The notes: a model not told the origin generated them from the sequence alone. Counted from the first letter of the stretch, positions 18,939 through 28,870 are shown. The stretch: 64,000 nt of DNA from an uncultured Pseudomonas sp. (GCF_946886105.1 NZ_CAMPHV010000020.1:1-64000); one strand, 5' to 3'. Translations and numbers: made by a program.

Positions 18939-20205
18939 CGAGGTTTCCCAGCAGCGGTTCCGGTTGCGCCGCAGGCTTGGCCAGCAGCAATTGCGCGGTG
19001 CCGATGGTGCGCTCGATAAAGCCGCCCTCGCAATAGCACAGGTAAAACTCCCACAAACGGAAGAAGTAATCGTCGTAACCGAGCTGCTCTAGTTTGTGCC
19101 GCGCCAGATGCAGGTTGTCGTGCCAGATGCGCAGCGTGCGCGCGTAGTGCAGGCCGAAATCTTCCATGTGCTGCAGCGTCATATCGGTCTTGGTGGTGAC
19201 GATTTCCAGCATCTTCTGCACCGAGGGCAAGGCGCCGCCGGGGAAGATATAGCGCTGGATAAAGTCCACGGTGCTTTTCGCCTGCTCGTAGCGTTGATCG
19301 CGAATGGTGATGGCTTGTAGCAACATCAGGCCGTTGGGTTTGAGCAGCTTGGCGCATTGCTTGAAGTAGGTGGGCAGAAAACGATGGCCGACCGCCTCGA
19401 TCATTTCGATCGAGACCAGCTTGTCGTATTTGCCGCTGAGGTCGCGGTAGTCCTCCAGCAGCAAGGTGATGCGATCGCCCAGGCCCAGCTCGGCGATACG
19501 CCGCTCGGTGTGGGCGAACTGTTCGCGCGACAAGGTAGTGGTGGTGACTTTGCAGCCGTAGTGGGTGGCGGCATAGATCGCCATGCTGCCCCAGCCGGTG
19601 CCGATTTCCAGCAGGTGGTCGCTGGGCTTCAGCGCGAGCTTCTGGCAGATGCGGCGCAACTTGTTCAATTGCGCCTGTTCCAGGCTGTCGTCGGCGCTAC
19701 GGAACATCGCCGCCGAGTACATCATGGTCGGATCGAGGAACTGCTCGAACAGCTCGTTGCCGAGGTCGTAATGGGCGGCGATGTTCTTGCGCGAACCGCT
19801 GCGGGTATTGCGGTTGAGCCAGTGCAGGGCCTGGATCAGCGGCCGGCCGATCTGCGCCAGGCCGCGTTCCATGGCGTCCAGCACCTCGAGGTTGCTGACG
19901 AACACGCGGACCACCGCGGTCAGGTCCGGCGAGGTCCAGTAGCCGTGGATATAGGCTTCGCCCGCGCCTATCGAGCCGTTACCGGCCACCAGTCCCCATA
20001 GCGCGCCGTCGAGCACCCGGATCTCCGCGCTCGAACGTGCATGGGCATCGCCGAACACCAAACGCTCGTCGCCATCGACGATCACCAGCTGGCCGTGGCG
20101 CAGTTGGCTGAGCTGGCGCAGTACCGCGCGGCGTAACAGGGTGGCACCGATGCCGCTACCGGCAAGTACGGAGGTTTTCGCGGACACCAGGCTAGAGCTT
20201 TTCAT
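18931..20205 (-). CDS. cyclopropane-fatty-acyl-phospholipid synthase-like methyltransferase
   Basis: 424 residues. SAM-dependent methyltransferase acting on unsaturated phospholipid acyl chains: SAM loop LLEIGTGWGSMAIYAA, then VTTTTLSREQ, and VSIEMIEAVGHRFLP as in Cfa enzymes; AHYDLGNELFEQFLD is the substrate-region signature. With its neighbours (DUF1365, COG2907-like FAD oxidase, SDR) it more likely belongs to stress-induced fatty-acid modification than to stationary-phase Cfa. The start ATG lies in the end of the DUF1365 gene (14-bp overlap). Confidence 0.93.
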   Translation of the reverse strand: MKSSSLVSAKTSVLAGSGIGATLLRRAVLRQLSQLRHGQLVIVDGDERLVFGDAHARSSAEIRVLDGALWGLVAGNGSIGAGEAYIHGYWTSPDLTAVVRVFVSNLEVLDAMERGLAQIGRPLIQALHWLNRNTRSGSRKNIAAHYDLGNELFEQFLDPTMMYSAAMFRSADDSLEQAQLNKLRRICQKLALKPSDHLLEIGTGWGSMAIYAATHYGCKVTTTTLSREQFAHTERRIAELGLGDRITLLLEDYRDLSGKYDKLVSIEMIEAVGHRFLPTYFKQCAKLLKPNGLMLLQAITIRDQRYEQAKSTVDFIQRYIFPGGALPSVQKMLEIVTTKTDMTLQHMEDFGLHYARTLRIWHDNLHLARHKLEQLGYDDYFFRLWEFYLCYCEGGFIERTIGTAQLLLAKPAAQPEPLLGNLDA

Positions 20206-21004
20206 GGGGTACTTCCTTGGGTTCAGAGCGGGCCACGCGCAAATCGCCTTCGGCGGCTCGATGAGGAAACAGCGGGATACGTTTGAGCAGCAGGCGCAGG
20301 GCCTGCCAATAAATGGCCGCCACGGTTTTGCCGGTCATCCAGGGGAAGCTCAGCAGGTAGCGGTGCAGGCTGGCGCGGCTGAGTTCGCGGCGTTGTAGGC
20401 TGAGGCTGGCGTCGAAGATCTTGTCCTCGCCCTGCCAGTCGGCCATATGGATGCCCAGGCGTTCGCCGGCCGGGCTGAAGCGCATGCGGTATTCCAGCTC
20501 GCGCGGCAGAAACGGCGACACGTGGAAGGCCTTGGCCACGGCGAAGTGTTGATGGCCCTCGCCCTCGGCGGGCAGCACATAGGCATAGCGCTCGCCCCAG
20601 GGGGTGTTGCTCACTTCGCAGAGAATCGCCGCCAGGCGGCCGTCGGCGTTGTGGCAATAAAAGAAACTCGCCGGATTGAACGCCAAGCCCCAACTGCGCG
20701 GCTGGCTCAGCAGGCAGATCGAACCTTGCGGCGCATGGCCGATGGCTTCGGCGACGCGCTGGCGCACCGCATCGATCAGGCGCACGCCGTTGCGGGTGAA
20801 TTGCGGCAGGTAGTCGGTCTCACGAAAGGCGAATGGCGCCCAGCGACCGCGACCGGCGAGCGGCGACAGGCTGAGCACCTGTTCCTGTTCGTCGAGGTCC
20901 AGGTACAGCAGGCCCATGCGGTAGCGGAAGTCGTGCAGCCGCGGCGCAAACCGCCGGTGCTGCACCCAGCCGCTGTACAAGGCGCTGTTCATTATGCTGT
21001 TCAC
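20192..21004 (-). CDS. DUF1365 family protein
   Basis: 270 residues, start MNSIMNSALYSGWVQHRRF. Contains the family signatures FRYRMGLLYLDLDE, SWGLAFNPASFFYCHN and EVSNTPWGERYAY, then KAFHVSPFLP. The biochemical role is unknown, but it is almost always next to a Cfa-like methyltransferase and a COG2907 oxidase, so a role in fatty-acid modification is inferred. An in-frame ATG four codons in is an alternative start. One-base overlap with the FAD gene. Confidence 0.88.
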   Translation of the reverse strand: MNSIMNSALYSGWVQHRRFAPRLHDFRYRMGLLYLDLDEQEQVLSLSPLAGRGRWAPFAFRETDYLPQFTRNGVRLIDAVRQRVAEAIGHAPQGSICLLSQPRSWGLAFNPASFFYCHNADGRLAAILCEVSNTPWGERYAYVLPAEGEGHQHFAVAKAFHVSPFLPRELEYRMRFSPAGERLGIHMADWQGEDKIFDASLSLQRRELSRASLHRYLLSFPWMTGKTVAAIYWQALRLLLKRIPLFPHRAAEGDLRVARSEPKEVPHEKL

Positions 21005-22257
21005 TACAGGGCCTCGCCGAATTCACGGGCCACGCGCAGCGCGCTGACCACGCCGTCTTCATGGAAGCCGTTGGCCCAATAGGCGCCGCAGAAATAGCTG
21101 TGGTTGGCGCCGAGCAGTTCCTCCCAGCGCGCCTGCGCGGCCGTTGCCGCCAGGCTGTACTGCGGATGGGCGTAGGTGTAACGGGCGAGAATCTTGTTCG
21201 GATCGATGGCCGCGCTCTGGCTCTGGTTGAGGCTGACGCAGAAGGTCGTTTCGCTGCGAATGCCCTGCAGGATGTTCATGTTGTAAGTCACCGCCGCCGA
21301 TCGGTTCACCGACCCGCCCAGGCGGTAGTTCCAACTGGCCCAGGCCAATGGCCGTTTGGGTAGCAGGCGGGTATCGGTGTGCAGCACCACGTCGTTGTCG
21401 GCATATGGCAGGGCGCCGAGTATCTCCCGTTCGATCGCGGTCGGCTGGGCGAGCAGGGCGAGGGCCTGGTCGCTGTGACAGGCGAACACCACCTTGTCGA
21501 AGCGTTCCACCCCCGCGGCGCTGTGCACCGTCACCCCGTCGCCGTCGCGCTCGACCCGGCTGACCGGGCAATTGAGTCGAATATGTTGGCTGAACGACTC
21601 GCTCAGCGGCGCCACGTAGCTGCGCGAGCCGCCTTCGATCACCCTCCATTGCGGGCGGTCGCTGACCGAGAGCAGGCCGTGGTTTTTGAAGAAGCGTACG
21701 AAGAACTGCAGCGGAAAATCGAGCATGTCGGCCAGCGGCATCGACCAGATCGCCGCTCCCATCGGCACGATGTAATGCTTGGTGAAACGCTCGCCGTAAC
21801 CGCCGAGGGTCAGGTAGTTGCCGAGCGTCATGGTGGCCGGAATGCGCTCGTGTGCGAGGTCGTCGAGCGCTTCGCGATTGAAGCGCAGGATGTCGCGCAC
21901 CATGCCGATAAAGGGCCGCGAGAACAGATTGCGGCGCTGGGCGAACAGGCTGTTGAGGCTATTGCCGTTGTATTCCACGCCGGTCAGCGGATCGTTGACC
22001 GAGAAGCTCATCTCGGTGGGTTTCGAGGCGACGCCCAGGCGCTCGAGCAGGCGGATGAAATTCGGGTAGGTCCAATCGTTGAACACGATGAACCCGGTGT
22101 CGATGGCGTAGCTGCGCCCGCCGACTTCGACGTCCACGGTATGGGTGTGGCCGCCGACCCAATCGCTGGCTTCGAACACGCTGACGTGGTGGCTGCGATT
22201 GAGTAGATAGGCGCTGGTGAGGCCGGTGATACCGCTGCCGATGATGGCTATTTTCAT
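21004..22257 (-). CDS. FAD-dependent amine oxidase-like protein (COG2907)
   Basis: 417 residues. The N-terminal dinucleotide fold IAIIGSGITGLTSAYLLN is followed by VFEASDWVGGHTHTVDVEVGG, the flavin-binding signature of the amine oxidase/desaturase superfamily; the C-terminal SYFCGAYWANGFHEDGVVSA closes the FAD site. Likely acts on lipids (desaturation or oxidation) with the Cfa-like enzyme. Substrate unproven. It overlaps the SDR gene by 4 bp (ATGA). Confidence 0.9.
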   Translation of the reverse strand: MKIAIIGSGITGLTSAYLLNRSHHVSVFEASDWVGGHTHTVDVEVGGRSYAIDTGFIVFNDWTYPNFIRLLERLGVASKPTEMSFSVNDPLTGVEYNGNSLNSLFAQRRNLFSRPFIGMVRDILRFNREALDDLAHERIPATMTLGNYLTLGGYGERFTKHYIVPMGAAIWSMPLADMLDFPLQFFVRFFKNHGLLSVSDRPQWRVIEGGSRSYVAPLSESFSQHIRLNCPVSRVERDGDGVTVHSAAGVERFDKVVFACHSDQALALLAQPTAIEREILGALPYADNDVVLHTDTRLLPKRPLAWASWNYRLGGSVNRSAAVTYNMNILQGIRSETTFCVSLNQSQSAAIDPNKILARYTYAHPQYSLAATAAQARWEELLGANHSYFCGAYWANGFHEDGVVSALRVAREFGEAL

Positions 22258-23111
22258 GAGCTGCTCTCGGTTGTGCGTGCCATGCGTTTGCCGAGGGCGA
22301 GTTGCAGGCGTTTGGGGAGATGGGCGAGTACCGACAGGAGGCCGATGAACGGCCCCGGGAAGGCGATTTCGAAGGGGCGCTTATCCAGCCGATCGGCGAT
22401 ATGCCGGGCTGCTTTTTCCACCGGCCAGCGCATCGGCATGGGGAAGTCGTTTTTCGCCGTCAGCGGGGTGTCGACGAAACCGGGGCTGACCAGCGTGACA
22501 TCGATGCCTTCGCTGGCCAGGTCGATACGCAGCGACTCGAGCAGATAACGCAGCGCCGCTTTCGAGGCGCCGTACGCCTCGGCGCGCGGCAGCGGCAGAT
22601 AGGTCACCGAGCTGCCGATGCCGATCAGATGAGGGCGCTCGCCCAGGCGCAGCAGCGGCAGTGCCGCCTCGATGCAGTAGCTGGCGGAAAACAGGTTGGC
22701 ACGCATCACCCGTTCGATCATCGCCGCTTCGAAGGCCCGCGCCTCGAGGTATTCGCAGGTGCCGGCATTCAGGATCGCGGCGTCCAGCACGCCCCACACC
22801 TGGGCGATGTGTTCGCCGATCGAGCGCACCTGTGCCGCGTCGCTGAGATCGCCGGCTACCACCAGCACCTGATGCGGGTAACGTTTGGCCAGCGCCTGCA
22901 AGGGCTCGATGGTGCGCGCACTGACGGCCACGCGGTGGCCGCTTTGCAGCAGGCATTCGGCCAGTGCCGAGCCTATGCCGCTGCTGGCGCCGGTAAGCCA
23001 GATGCGCCGTGCTTTAGCGGGTTGTTGAACCACCGCCGGCGCTGCCGGTGCGTGGTTAAACACCGGCTCGGCTGCCTCGCCCAGGCTTTTCAGCGTCTTG
23101 CCAGGCTTCAT
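22254..23111 (-). CDS. short-chain dehydrogenase/reductase
   Basis: 285 residues with an N-terminal extension of about 35 residues before the Rossmann motif TGASSGIGSALAE. NAG motif ILNAGTCEY, catalytic Ser (GIGSSVTYL) and YGASK (Tyr and Lys) complete a classical SDR; LVSPGFVDTPLT follows. NAD(P)-dependent oxidoreductase of unknown substrate inside the photolyase/Cfa operon. ATGA overlaps join it to both neighbours. Confidence 0.92.
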   Translation of the reverse strand: MKPGKTLKSLGEAAEPVFNHAPAAPAVVQQPAKARRIWLTGASSGIGSALAECLLQSGHRVAVSARTIEPLQALAKRYPHQVLVVAGDLSDAAQVRSIGEHIAQVWGVLDAAILNAGTCEYLEARAFEAAMIERVMRANLFSASYCIEAALPLLRLGERPHLIGIGSSVTYLPLPRAEAYGASKAALRYLLESLRIDLASEGIDVTLVSPGFVDTPLTAKNDFPMPMRWPVEKAARHIADRLDKRPFEIAFPGPFIGLLSVLAHLPKRLQLALGKRMARTTESSS

Positions 23112-23530
23112 GCCAGCCTCCTTTTCAGCCAGCGAATGGCCGAACCGAGCAGCGGCAGATGTTCATAGAGCAGGTTGCCGGCATCGAAATAGTCGCGGTG
23201 GCGATACACCTTGCTGTGCCATAACAGGTGCGAGCAGCCCTCGACGCGAATCAGTCGACCTTTGGCCAGACGCGGGTGCCGGTAGCTCATGGTCCAGCGC
23301 AGATAGCCTTCGCCCGCGCGCACCTCGTCGAAGCCGTAGAAGTCGAAGCGCAGCTCGCTGATAGTGGCGTACAGCTCGGCGAAATAGGCCTGCATCTCGG
23401 CCAGCCCGCGCACTTCATGCAGCGGATCGCTGAACAGCACATCGTCGCTGTACAGCTCGCCGAGGCGTTCGAGGTCGTTCTTGTCCAGGGTGGCGAAACC
23501 GTGGGCGAACTGGCGCAAGAAATCGCTCAT
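23108..23530 (-). CDS. NTF2-like / SnoaL-like small protein
   Basis: 140 residues from MSDFLRQFAHGF. The NTF2-like cone-fold pattern is visible: helix with LGELYSDDVLFSDPLHEVRG, AYFAELYATISELRFDF, then strands YLRWTMSYRH and HLLWHSKVYRHRDYFD. Such proteins are small-molecule hydrolases, isomerases or binding proteins; no catalytic assignment is possible here. The start ATG overlaps the phrB stop by 4 bp. Confidence 0.87.
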   Translation of the reverse strand: MSDFLRQFAHGFATLDKNDLERLGELYSDDVLFSDPLHEVRGLAEMQAYFAELYATISELRFDFYGFDEVRAGEGYLRWTMSYRHPRLAKGRLIRVEGCSHLLWHSKVYRHRDYFDAGNLLYEHLPLLGSAIRWLKRRLA

Positions 23531-24984
23531 GACGCCACCTGCGCCGCCAGATGCGGCAGGCTCTTGAAGGCTTCCAGGGCGCGCGCGCGGCTGCCGGGCA
23601 GGTCGACCATCGGCTTGGGATAGTCGACCGCGCCGAACAGACCACCGCCGTGGTGCGCGAGTGCATAGGGGTTGTGGATGTCGCGGGTGCTCGCGTCGGC
23701 CAGCTCGGGCAGCCAGTGACGAATGAAACGGCCGTCCGGGTCGAATCGCTGCGATTGGCTGAGCGGATTGAAAATCCGGAAGTAGGGCACCGAGTCGGTA
23801 CCGGTCGACGCGCTCCACTGCCAGCCGCCGTTGTTCGCCGCGAGGTCGCCGTCGATCAGATGACGCATGAAAAAGCGCTCGCCCTCGCGCCAGTCGATCA
23901 GCAGGTTCTTGGTCAGGAACATCGCCACGACCATGCGCAGGCGGTTGTGCATCCAGCCGGTGGCGAGCAGTTGGCGCATCGCCGCGTCGACGATCGGAAA
24001 ACCGGTGCGGCCCTGTTGCCAGGCGGCCAGCTCGGCGGGCACATGGCGCCAGGCCACGGCTTCGGTTTCCGGGCGGAAGGCTCGGCCCATCGATACGCGC
24101 GGGTAGCCGGCGAGGATGTGCTTGTAGAACTCGCGCCAGAGCAGCTCGTTGATCCAGGTGACGACCCCGCTGTTGCCGCTGTCGAATTCGCCCTGATTGA
24201 TTTGCAGTGCCGCGTGCAGGCATTGGCGCGGCGACAGCACGCCGGCCGCCAGGTAGGGCGACAGCTGGCTGGTGCCGGGGCGGGCGGGGATATCGCGGTT
24301 GTCGTCGTAGTAGGCCATCTGCTGCTCGGCGAACGCCGCCAGGCGTGCGCCCGCGGCCTGCTCCCCGGCGGGCCAGTATTGGCGTAGCACCTCGCTGGGC
24401 GTGGCGAAGCCGCTGACCGAGTCGGGGATGGCATCGCCGACGATCGCCAGCGGCGCCTGTGCGGACGGCGTGCGTACCAGGTTCGGTAGCGAATGATGCA
24501 GGCGCTGATAGCAGGCCTTGCGGAACTGGCTGTAGACCTGGAAATAACCGCCGCTGCGGGTCAATACGCTGCCCGGGGCGAACAGCAATTGGTCCAGATG
24601 GCTGTGCAGGTCGATGCCCAGGCGGCGCAGTGCGATGGACACGGCCTGATCGCGGCGGCTCTCGTGCACGCCGTATTCCTGGTTGACCTGCACGGCGCCG
24701 ATCTGCAGTTCCGCGCACAGCTCGGCGATGACTCGCGGGGCATCGCTCCAGTCATTAGTGTGGCGGATCAGCAGCGGCACATTGAGCCGGCCCAGCTCGG
24801 TCGCCAGCGCCTGCAGGTTGCGCAACCAGAAGTCGATCTTGCTCGGCGCGTCGTCATGCGCTTGCCATTGTCCGGGGCTGAGCAGAAATAGCGCGACTGT
24901 CGGCCCGGCGGCCATGGCGGCGGCCAGGGCGCTGTTGTCCTGCCCACGCAGATCGGTGCGCAGCCAAAGTAATTGCCGGGTCAT
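23527..24984 (-). CDS. phrB: deoxyribodipyrimidine photolyase
   Basis: 485 residues, light-dependent repair of cyclobutane pyrimidine dimers. The N-terminal antenna-binding domain (LLWLRTDLRGQDNSALAAAM) is followed by the FAD domain with GTSQLSPYLAAGVLSPRQC, WREFYKHIL, GFPIVDAAMRQL, WMHNRLRMVVAMFLTKNLLIDWREGE and NNGGWQWSASTGTD. The start MTRQLLWLRTD (24984) replaces a longer frame. It overlaps the upstream DUF523 gene by 4 bp. Confidence 0.96.
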   Translation of the reverse strand: MTRQLLWLRTDLRGQDNSALAAAMAAGPTVALFLLSPGQWQAHDDAPSKIDFWLRNLQALATELGRLNVPLLIRHTNDWSDAPRVIAELCAELQIGAVQVNQEYGVHESRRDQAVSIALRRLGIDLHSHLDQLLFAPGSVLTRSGGYFQVYSQFRKACYQRLHHSLPNLVRTPSAQAPLAIVGDAIPDSVSGFATPSEVLRQYWPAGEQAAGARLAAFAEQQMAYYDDNRDIPARPGTSQLSPYLAAGVLSPRQCLHAALQINQGEFDSGNSGVVTWINELLWREFYKHILAGYPRVSMGRAFRPETEAVAWRHVPAELAAWQQGRTGFPIVDAAMRQLLATGWMHNRLRMVVAMFLTKNLLIDWREGERFFMRHLIDGDLAANNGGWQWSASTGTDSVPYFRIFNPLSQSQRFDPDGRFIRHWLPELADASTRDIHNPYALAHHGGGLFGAVDYPKPMVDLPGSRARALEAFKSLPHLAAQVAS

Positions 24985-25952
24985 AGGGCGTTCCGCAGGC
25001 TGAGGTTTTCCGGGTGGGGTTGCAGATAGGCCTGCTGCGCCAGGTAGGCGTCCGGATTGCGTCGCAGGTGATGCTTGAGCAGGGTCATGGGCACCACCAG
25101 CGGCACCACGCCGTTCCGGTATTGGCTGATCAGTTGCTGCATTTCCTGCTTGTCGGTGCTGCTCAGCGCCTGTTTGAAATAGCCGCTGAGGTGCTGCAAC
25201 ACGTTGCTGTGGGTGCGCCTGGTCGCGCATTTCTTCAGCGCCGCCATCAGCTCGCTGAAGTAGCGCGGGGCCAGTTCCCGCAAGTCGTGCTGGTGCAGGT
25301 TGCCGAGCAGGCGGCCGAGCGCTTTGTATTGCTGCGGGTCGCTGGCCATCAGCAGGTACTTGTAGCGCGAGTGGAAGCCGAGCAGTGCCTTGGGCGTGAG
25401 GCCGTCCTGCAGCAGCTGTTGCCACTCGGCATAGGCGAACACGCGGGTGATGAAGTTCTCGCGCAGCACCGGATCGTTGAGGCGACCGTCTTCCTCCACC
25501 GGCAGGTCCGGGTGGCGGGCGCAGAAGGCCTGGGCGAAAAGGCCGCGGCCCTTGGCTTCGCTCGGGCGGCCGCCATCCTGATAGACCTTGACCCGCTCCA
25601 GCCCGCAGGACGGCGATTGCTGCATGAAGATATAGCCGCAGATGTCGCTCAGCTCGCCCGCCATGCGTTCGCCGTAGGCGGCCAGAGGGGCACTGACATC
25701 CAGTTCGCGGCGCACGGTGCCGACCGCACGGGGAGCTGCGGGATCACCGACCAGGCGAATCGGCTCGCGGGGGATGCCCAGGCCGATGGCGACTTCGGGG
25801 CAGACCGGAACGAAGTCGAAGTACTCGTTCAGGGTCCGGTTGCACAGCCGCGACTCTTTATGCCCGCCGTTGTAGCGCACCTCATTGCCCAGCAGGCAGG
25901 CGCTGATACCGAGTTTCGGTTTGTCGCGAAGAGGTATCTGGGACGAATTCAT
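24981..25952 (-). CDS. DUF523-DUF1722 fusion protein (TudS/YbgA-like)
   Basis: 323 residues. The N-terminal DUF523 domain (1-155) has the cysteines of thiouracil-desulfurase-like Fe-S proteins: SACLLGNEVRYNG, VPVCPEVAIGLGIPREPIRL and QQSPSCGLERVKVYQDG. The C-terminal DUF1722 (YbgA) domain follows (LLGFHSRYKYLLMASDPQQYK; LPLVVPMTLLKHHL-like end). Commonly encoded beside photolyase. Inference: desulfuration of thiolated uracil, or a sulfur/redox role in the light response. First gene of the operon, with Shine-Dalgarno AGAGG. Confidence 0.88.
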   Translation of the reverse strand: MNSSQIPLRDKPKLGISACLLGNEVRYNGGHKESRLCNRTLNEYFDFVPVCPEVAIGLGIPREPIRLVGDPAAPRAVGTVRRELDVSAPLAAYGERMAGELSDICGYIFMQQSPSCGLERVKVYQDGGRPSEAKGRGLFAQAFCARHPDLPVEEDGRLNDPVLRENFITRVFAYAEWQQLLQDGLTPKALLGFHSRYKYLLMASDPQQYKALGRLLGNLHQHDLRELAPRYFSELMAALKKCATRRTHSNVLQHLSGYFKQALSSTDKQEMQQLISQYRNGVVPLVVPMTLLKHHLRRNPDAYLAQQAYLQPHPENLSLRNAL

Positions 25953-25973
25953 GGTGCGACCTCTGAAGGTTTC

Positions 25974-26079
25974 TTGTACATGCTGTAGAGCCTGTACAAC
26001 TTATGTCCATCATAGGTGCGAGATTGTACAAGTCAAACACTTTGTATAAGTATTTGTAAGGAGGAATGGGTTTTGTACA
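25974..26079. promoter_or_regulatory. array of TTGTACA repeats around the photolyase-operon promoter
   Basis: TTGTACA at 25974, 26024 and 26073, its complement TGTACAA at 25993, and TTGTATA at 26042, plus a weaker TTGTAAG at 26054. The repeats lie upstream of, inside and downstream of the -35/-10 pair. This is the sort of multiple TGTACA-type half-site used by CarH/LitR MerR-family light regulators. No such regulator gene is in the window. Confidence 0.65.
26009..26036 (-). promoter_or_regulatory. sigma70-type promoter of the DUF523-phrB operon
   Basis: Minus strand TTGACT (26036-26031), 16-bp spacer, TATGAT (26014-26009). The predicted start is near 26002, about 50 bp before the DUF523 ATG. 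One TTGTACA repeat fills part of the spacer, so a bound repressor would block polymerase. Confidence 0.75.
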
Positions 26080-26117
26080 GGAAAACGCCAGCGCTACCGC
26101 AATGCTGTTCACTTAAG

Positions 26118-26156
26118 AAAAATGCCGCTTTCCCCTTACCAGGCAAGCGGCATTTT
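26118..26156. terminator. bidirectional terminator hairpin
   Basis: AAAAATGCCGCTT (26118-26130) and AAGCGGCATTTT (26145-26156) around a 14-nt loop, with A/T tails on both sides. It would stop minus-strand transcription from the Trp-rich gene before the photolyase-operon promoter. Confidence 0.85.
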
Positions 26157-26188
26157 CTGTGCTTTAGAGCTGCAGGATGGGGCGGCAC

Positions 26189-26256
26189 GTAGCCCGGATG
26201 CAATCCGGGAGCGATTTTTCAGATGCCAGATTGCCCTCGGATTTCATCCGGGCTAC
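26189..26256. repeat. REP-type palindromic pair
   Basis: GTAGCCCGGATGCAATCCGGGA facing CTCGGATTTCATCCGGGCTAC. One of the five sites of this family in the window. Confidence 0.85.
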
Positions 26257-26335
26257 AAAAAAATGCTGCTCGCTTGGCGTAAGTGAACAGCATTACAGCG
26301 CTACCGGCGTTTCGGCGTGGAGCCCGCGACAGCTG

Positions 26336-27567
<1,232 letters not shown>

Positions 27568-27578
27568 TTACCTCATAA

Positions 27579-27742
27579 GCTAGCAGGCTGTTGAAACACT
27601 ACCTGCGTTGGCAATACTGCGTTAAAAACGGCCCGGGACTCGGCGTCTCAAAATGCTCATTTACAGCAGTAAACTCCGCTTTTTCGGCCGTTTTTGCCTT
27701 GTCTTGCCTGCCTCGCCTACGTTTTTCAACGGCCTGCTAGAG
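27579..27742. repeat. MITE-like repeat, copy 1 (164 bp)
   Basis: Ends GCTAGCAGGCTGTTGAAA and TTTTTCAACGGCCTGCTAG are imperfect inverted repeats of about 20 bp. The interior matches the element at 53021-53183 over its length, including TGCGTTAAAAACGG/AGGC, AATGCTCATTTACA and GCCTTGTCTTGCCTGCCTCGCC-like blocks, in the same orientation. It encodes nothing. Confidence 0.85.
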
Positions 27743-27954
27743 CGGTAGGCTACGCTTTAGACAAAAGCTATACAATAACCTTTTAATGTATAAGATGATC
27801 GTGGCAATCATCGCCTCTTTATATTAAAGACAACTTGGGGCGCGATTAAAGGCGTGTCGCACCGTCATAGATCAGGTCGCAGCCCGGCAGATATTCGTAA
27901 GATGACCTGAGAGGCTCGTCTTTACTCAGTGTTACACCCTGTGAGGAATACGCC
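27743..27954. promoter_or_regulatory. divergent regulatory region of the renalase-like and epimerase genes
   Basis: Contains CTATACAA (27768-27775) and TGTATAAG (27787-27794), an inverted pair resembling the TTGTATA-type sites of the photolyase promoter, in an AT-rich stretch. No gene is seen. A ribosome site GTGAGGAAT precedes the epimerase ATG. Confidence 0.45.
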
Positions 27955-28857
27955 ATGAATATCTTACTGACCGGCGGTACTGGCCTGATTGGCCGTAACC
28001 TCTGTCACTACTGGCAAGAACAGGGGCATCGGCTGAGCGTATGGAGTCGTCGCCCGCAACAAGTCGCGCAGCTCTGCGGTAGCCAGGTGCGCGGCGTCGG
28101 TCGGCTCGAGGAGCTGACTGACGAGCCGCTCGATGCGGTGATCAATCTGGCCGGCGCGCCTATCGCCGACCGGCCCTGGACCCGTGCACGCAAGACCGAG
28201 CTATGGGACAGCCGCATCGCCCTGACCGAGCAATTGCTGGCCTGGCTGGCGACCCGCGAGCAGCGGCCCGAGGTGTTGCTGTCCGGCTCGGCGGTGGGCT
28301 TCTACGGCGACGGCGGCGAGCGCGAATTGCATGAGGATTCGCCGCCCGTCGGCAGCGACTTCGCCGCGCAGTTGTGCGGTGCCTGGGAGGAAACCGCGCA
28401 GCGCGCCACGGCTCTGGGCATTCGCGTGGTGATACTGCGCACCGGCCTGGTTCTGGCCAAAGATGGCGGTTTTCTCAAACGCTTGCTGCCGCCGTTCAAG
28501 CTGGGCTTGGGCGGGTCGCTGGGTAATGGGCGGCAATGGATGCCGTGGATTCATATCGCCGATCAAATCGCCCTGATTGACTTTCTCATGCAGCGGCAAC
28601 AGGCCAGCGGTCCTTATAATGCCTGCGCGCCGCAGCCGGAACGCAACGGCGAGTTCGCCCGGGCGCTGGGACGCGAATTGCACCGCCCAGTGATTTTGCC
28701 GGTACCGGCATTCGTGCTGCGCACCGCCTTGGGCGAGTTGTCCGGGCTGCTGCTGGGCGGCCAGCGCGCGATGCCGACGCGTTTGCAAAAGGCCGGTTTC
28801 AGCTTTCGTTTCATTCATCTGGATGTCGCCCTGGCCGATCTGCTGGGCCCACACTGA
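27955..28857 (+). CDS. TIGR01777-family NAD-dependent epimerase (YfcH-like)
   Basis: 300 residues. Rossmann start [18 protein letters not shown], then [13 protein letters not shown] and [13 protein letters not shown], a C-terminal DUF1731 region ([28 protein letters not shown]). The family's substrate is undefined. It precedes hemH by 13 bp, an arrangement that recurs in pseudomonads, so co-expression is likely. Confidence 0.93.
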   Translation: MNILLTGGTGLIGRNLCHYWQEQGHRLSVWSRRPQQVAQLCGSQVRGVGRLEELTDEPLDAVINLAGAPIADRPWTRARKTELWDSRIALTEQLLAWLATREQRPEVLLSGSAVGFYGDGGERELHEDSPPVGSDFAAQLCGAWEETAQRATALGIRVVILRTGLVLAKDGGFLKRLLPPFKLGLGGSLGNGRQWMPWIHIADQIALIDFLMQRQQASGPYNACAPQPERNGEFARALGRELHRPVILPVPAFVLRTALGELSGLLLGGQRAMPTRLQKAGFSFRFIHLDVALADLLGPH

Positions 28858-28870
28858 ACTAGGAAAATGT

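Larger units (their letters stand above)
26101..26294. repeat. 15-bp inverted repeat enclosing a terminator and a REP
   Basis: AATGCTGTTCACTTA (26101-26115) and TAAGTGAACAGCATT (26280-26294) are perfect inverted repeats about 165 bp apart. Between them lie the terminator hairpin (26118-26156) and a REP pair (26189-26256). The right arm also forms its own AATGCTG/CAGCATT hairpin (26262-26294). Confidence 0.75.

Noticed and set aside
23108..25425. Very long minus-strand frames joining NTF2-like, phrB and DUF523 regions
   Set aside because: These are upstream or frame extensions; real starts are fixed by family N-termini and by the ATGA overlaps.
25974..26079. TTGTACA copies as a CRISPR-like array
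   Set aside because: Units are 7 bp, irregularly spaced and in both orientations; they fit operator half-sites, not repeats with spacers.
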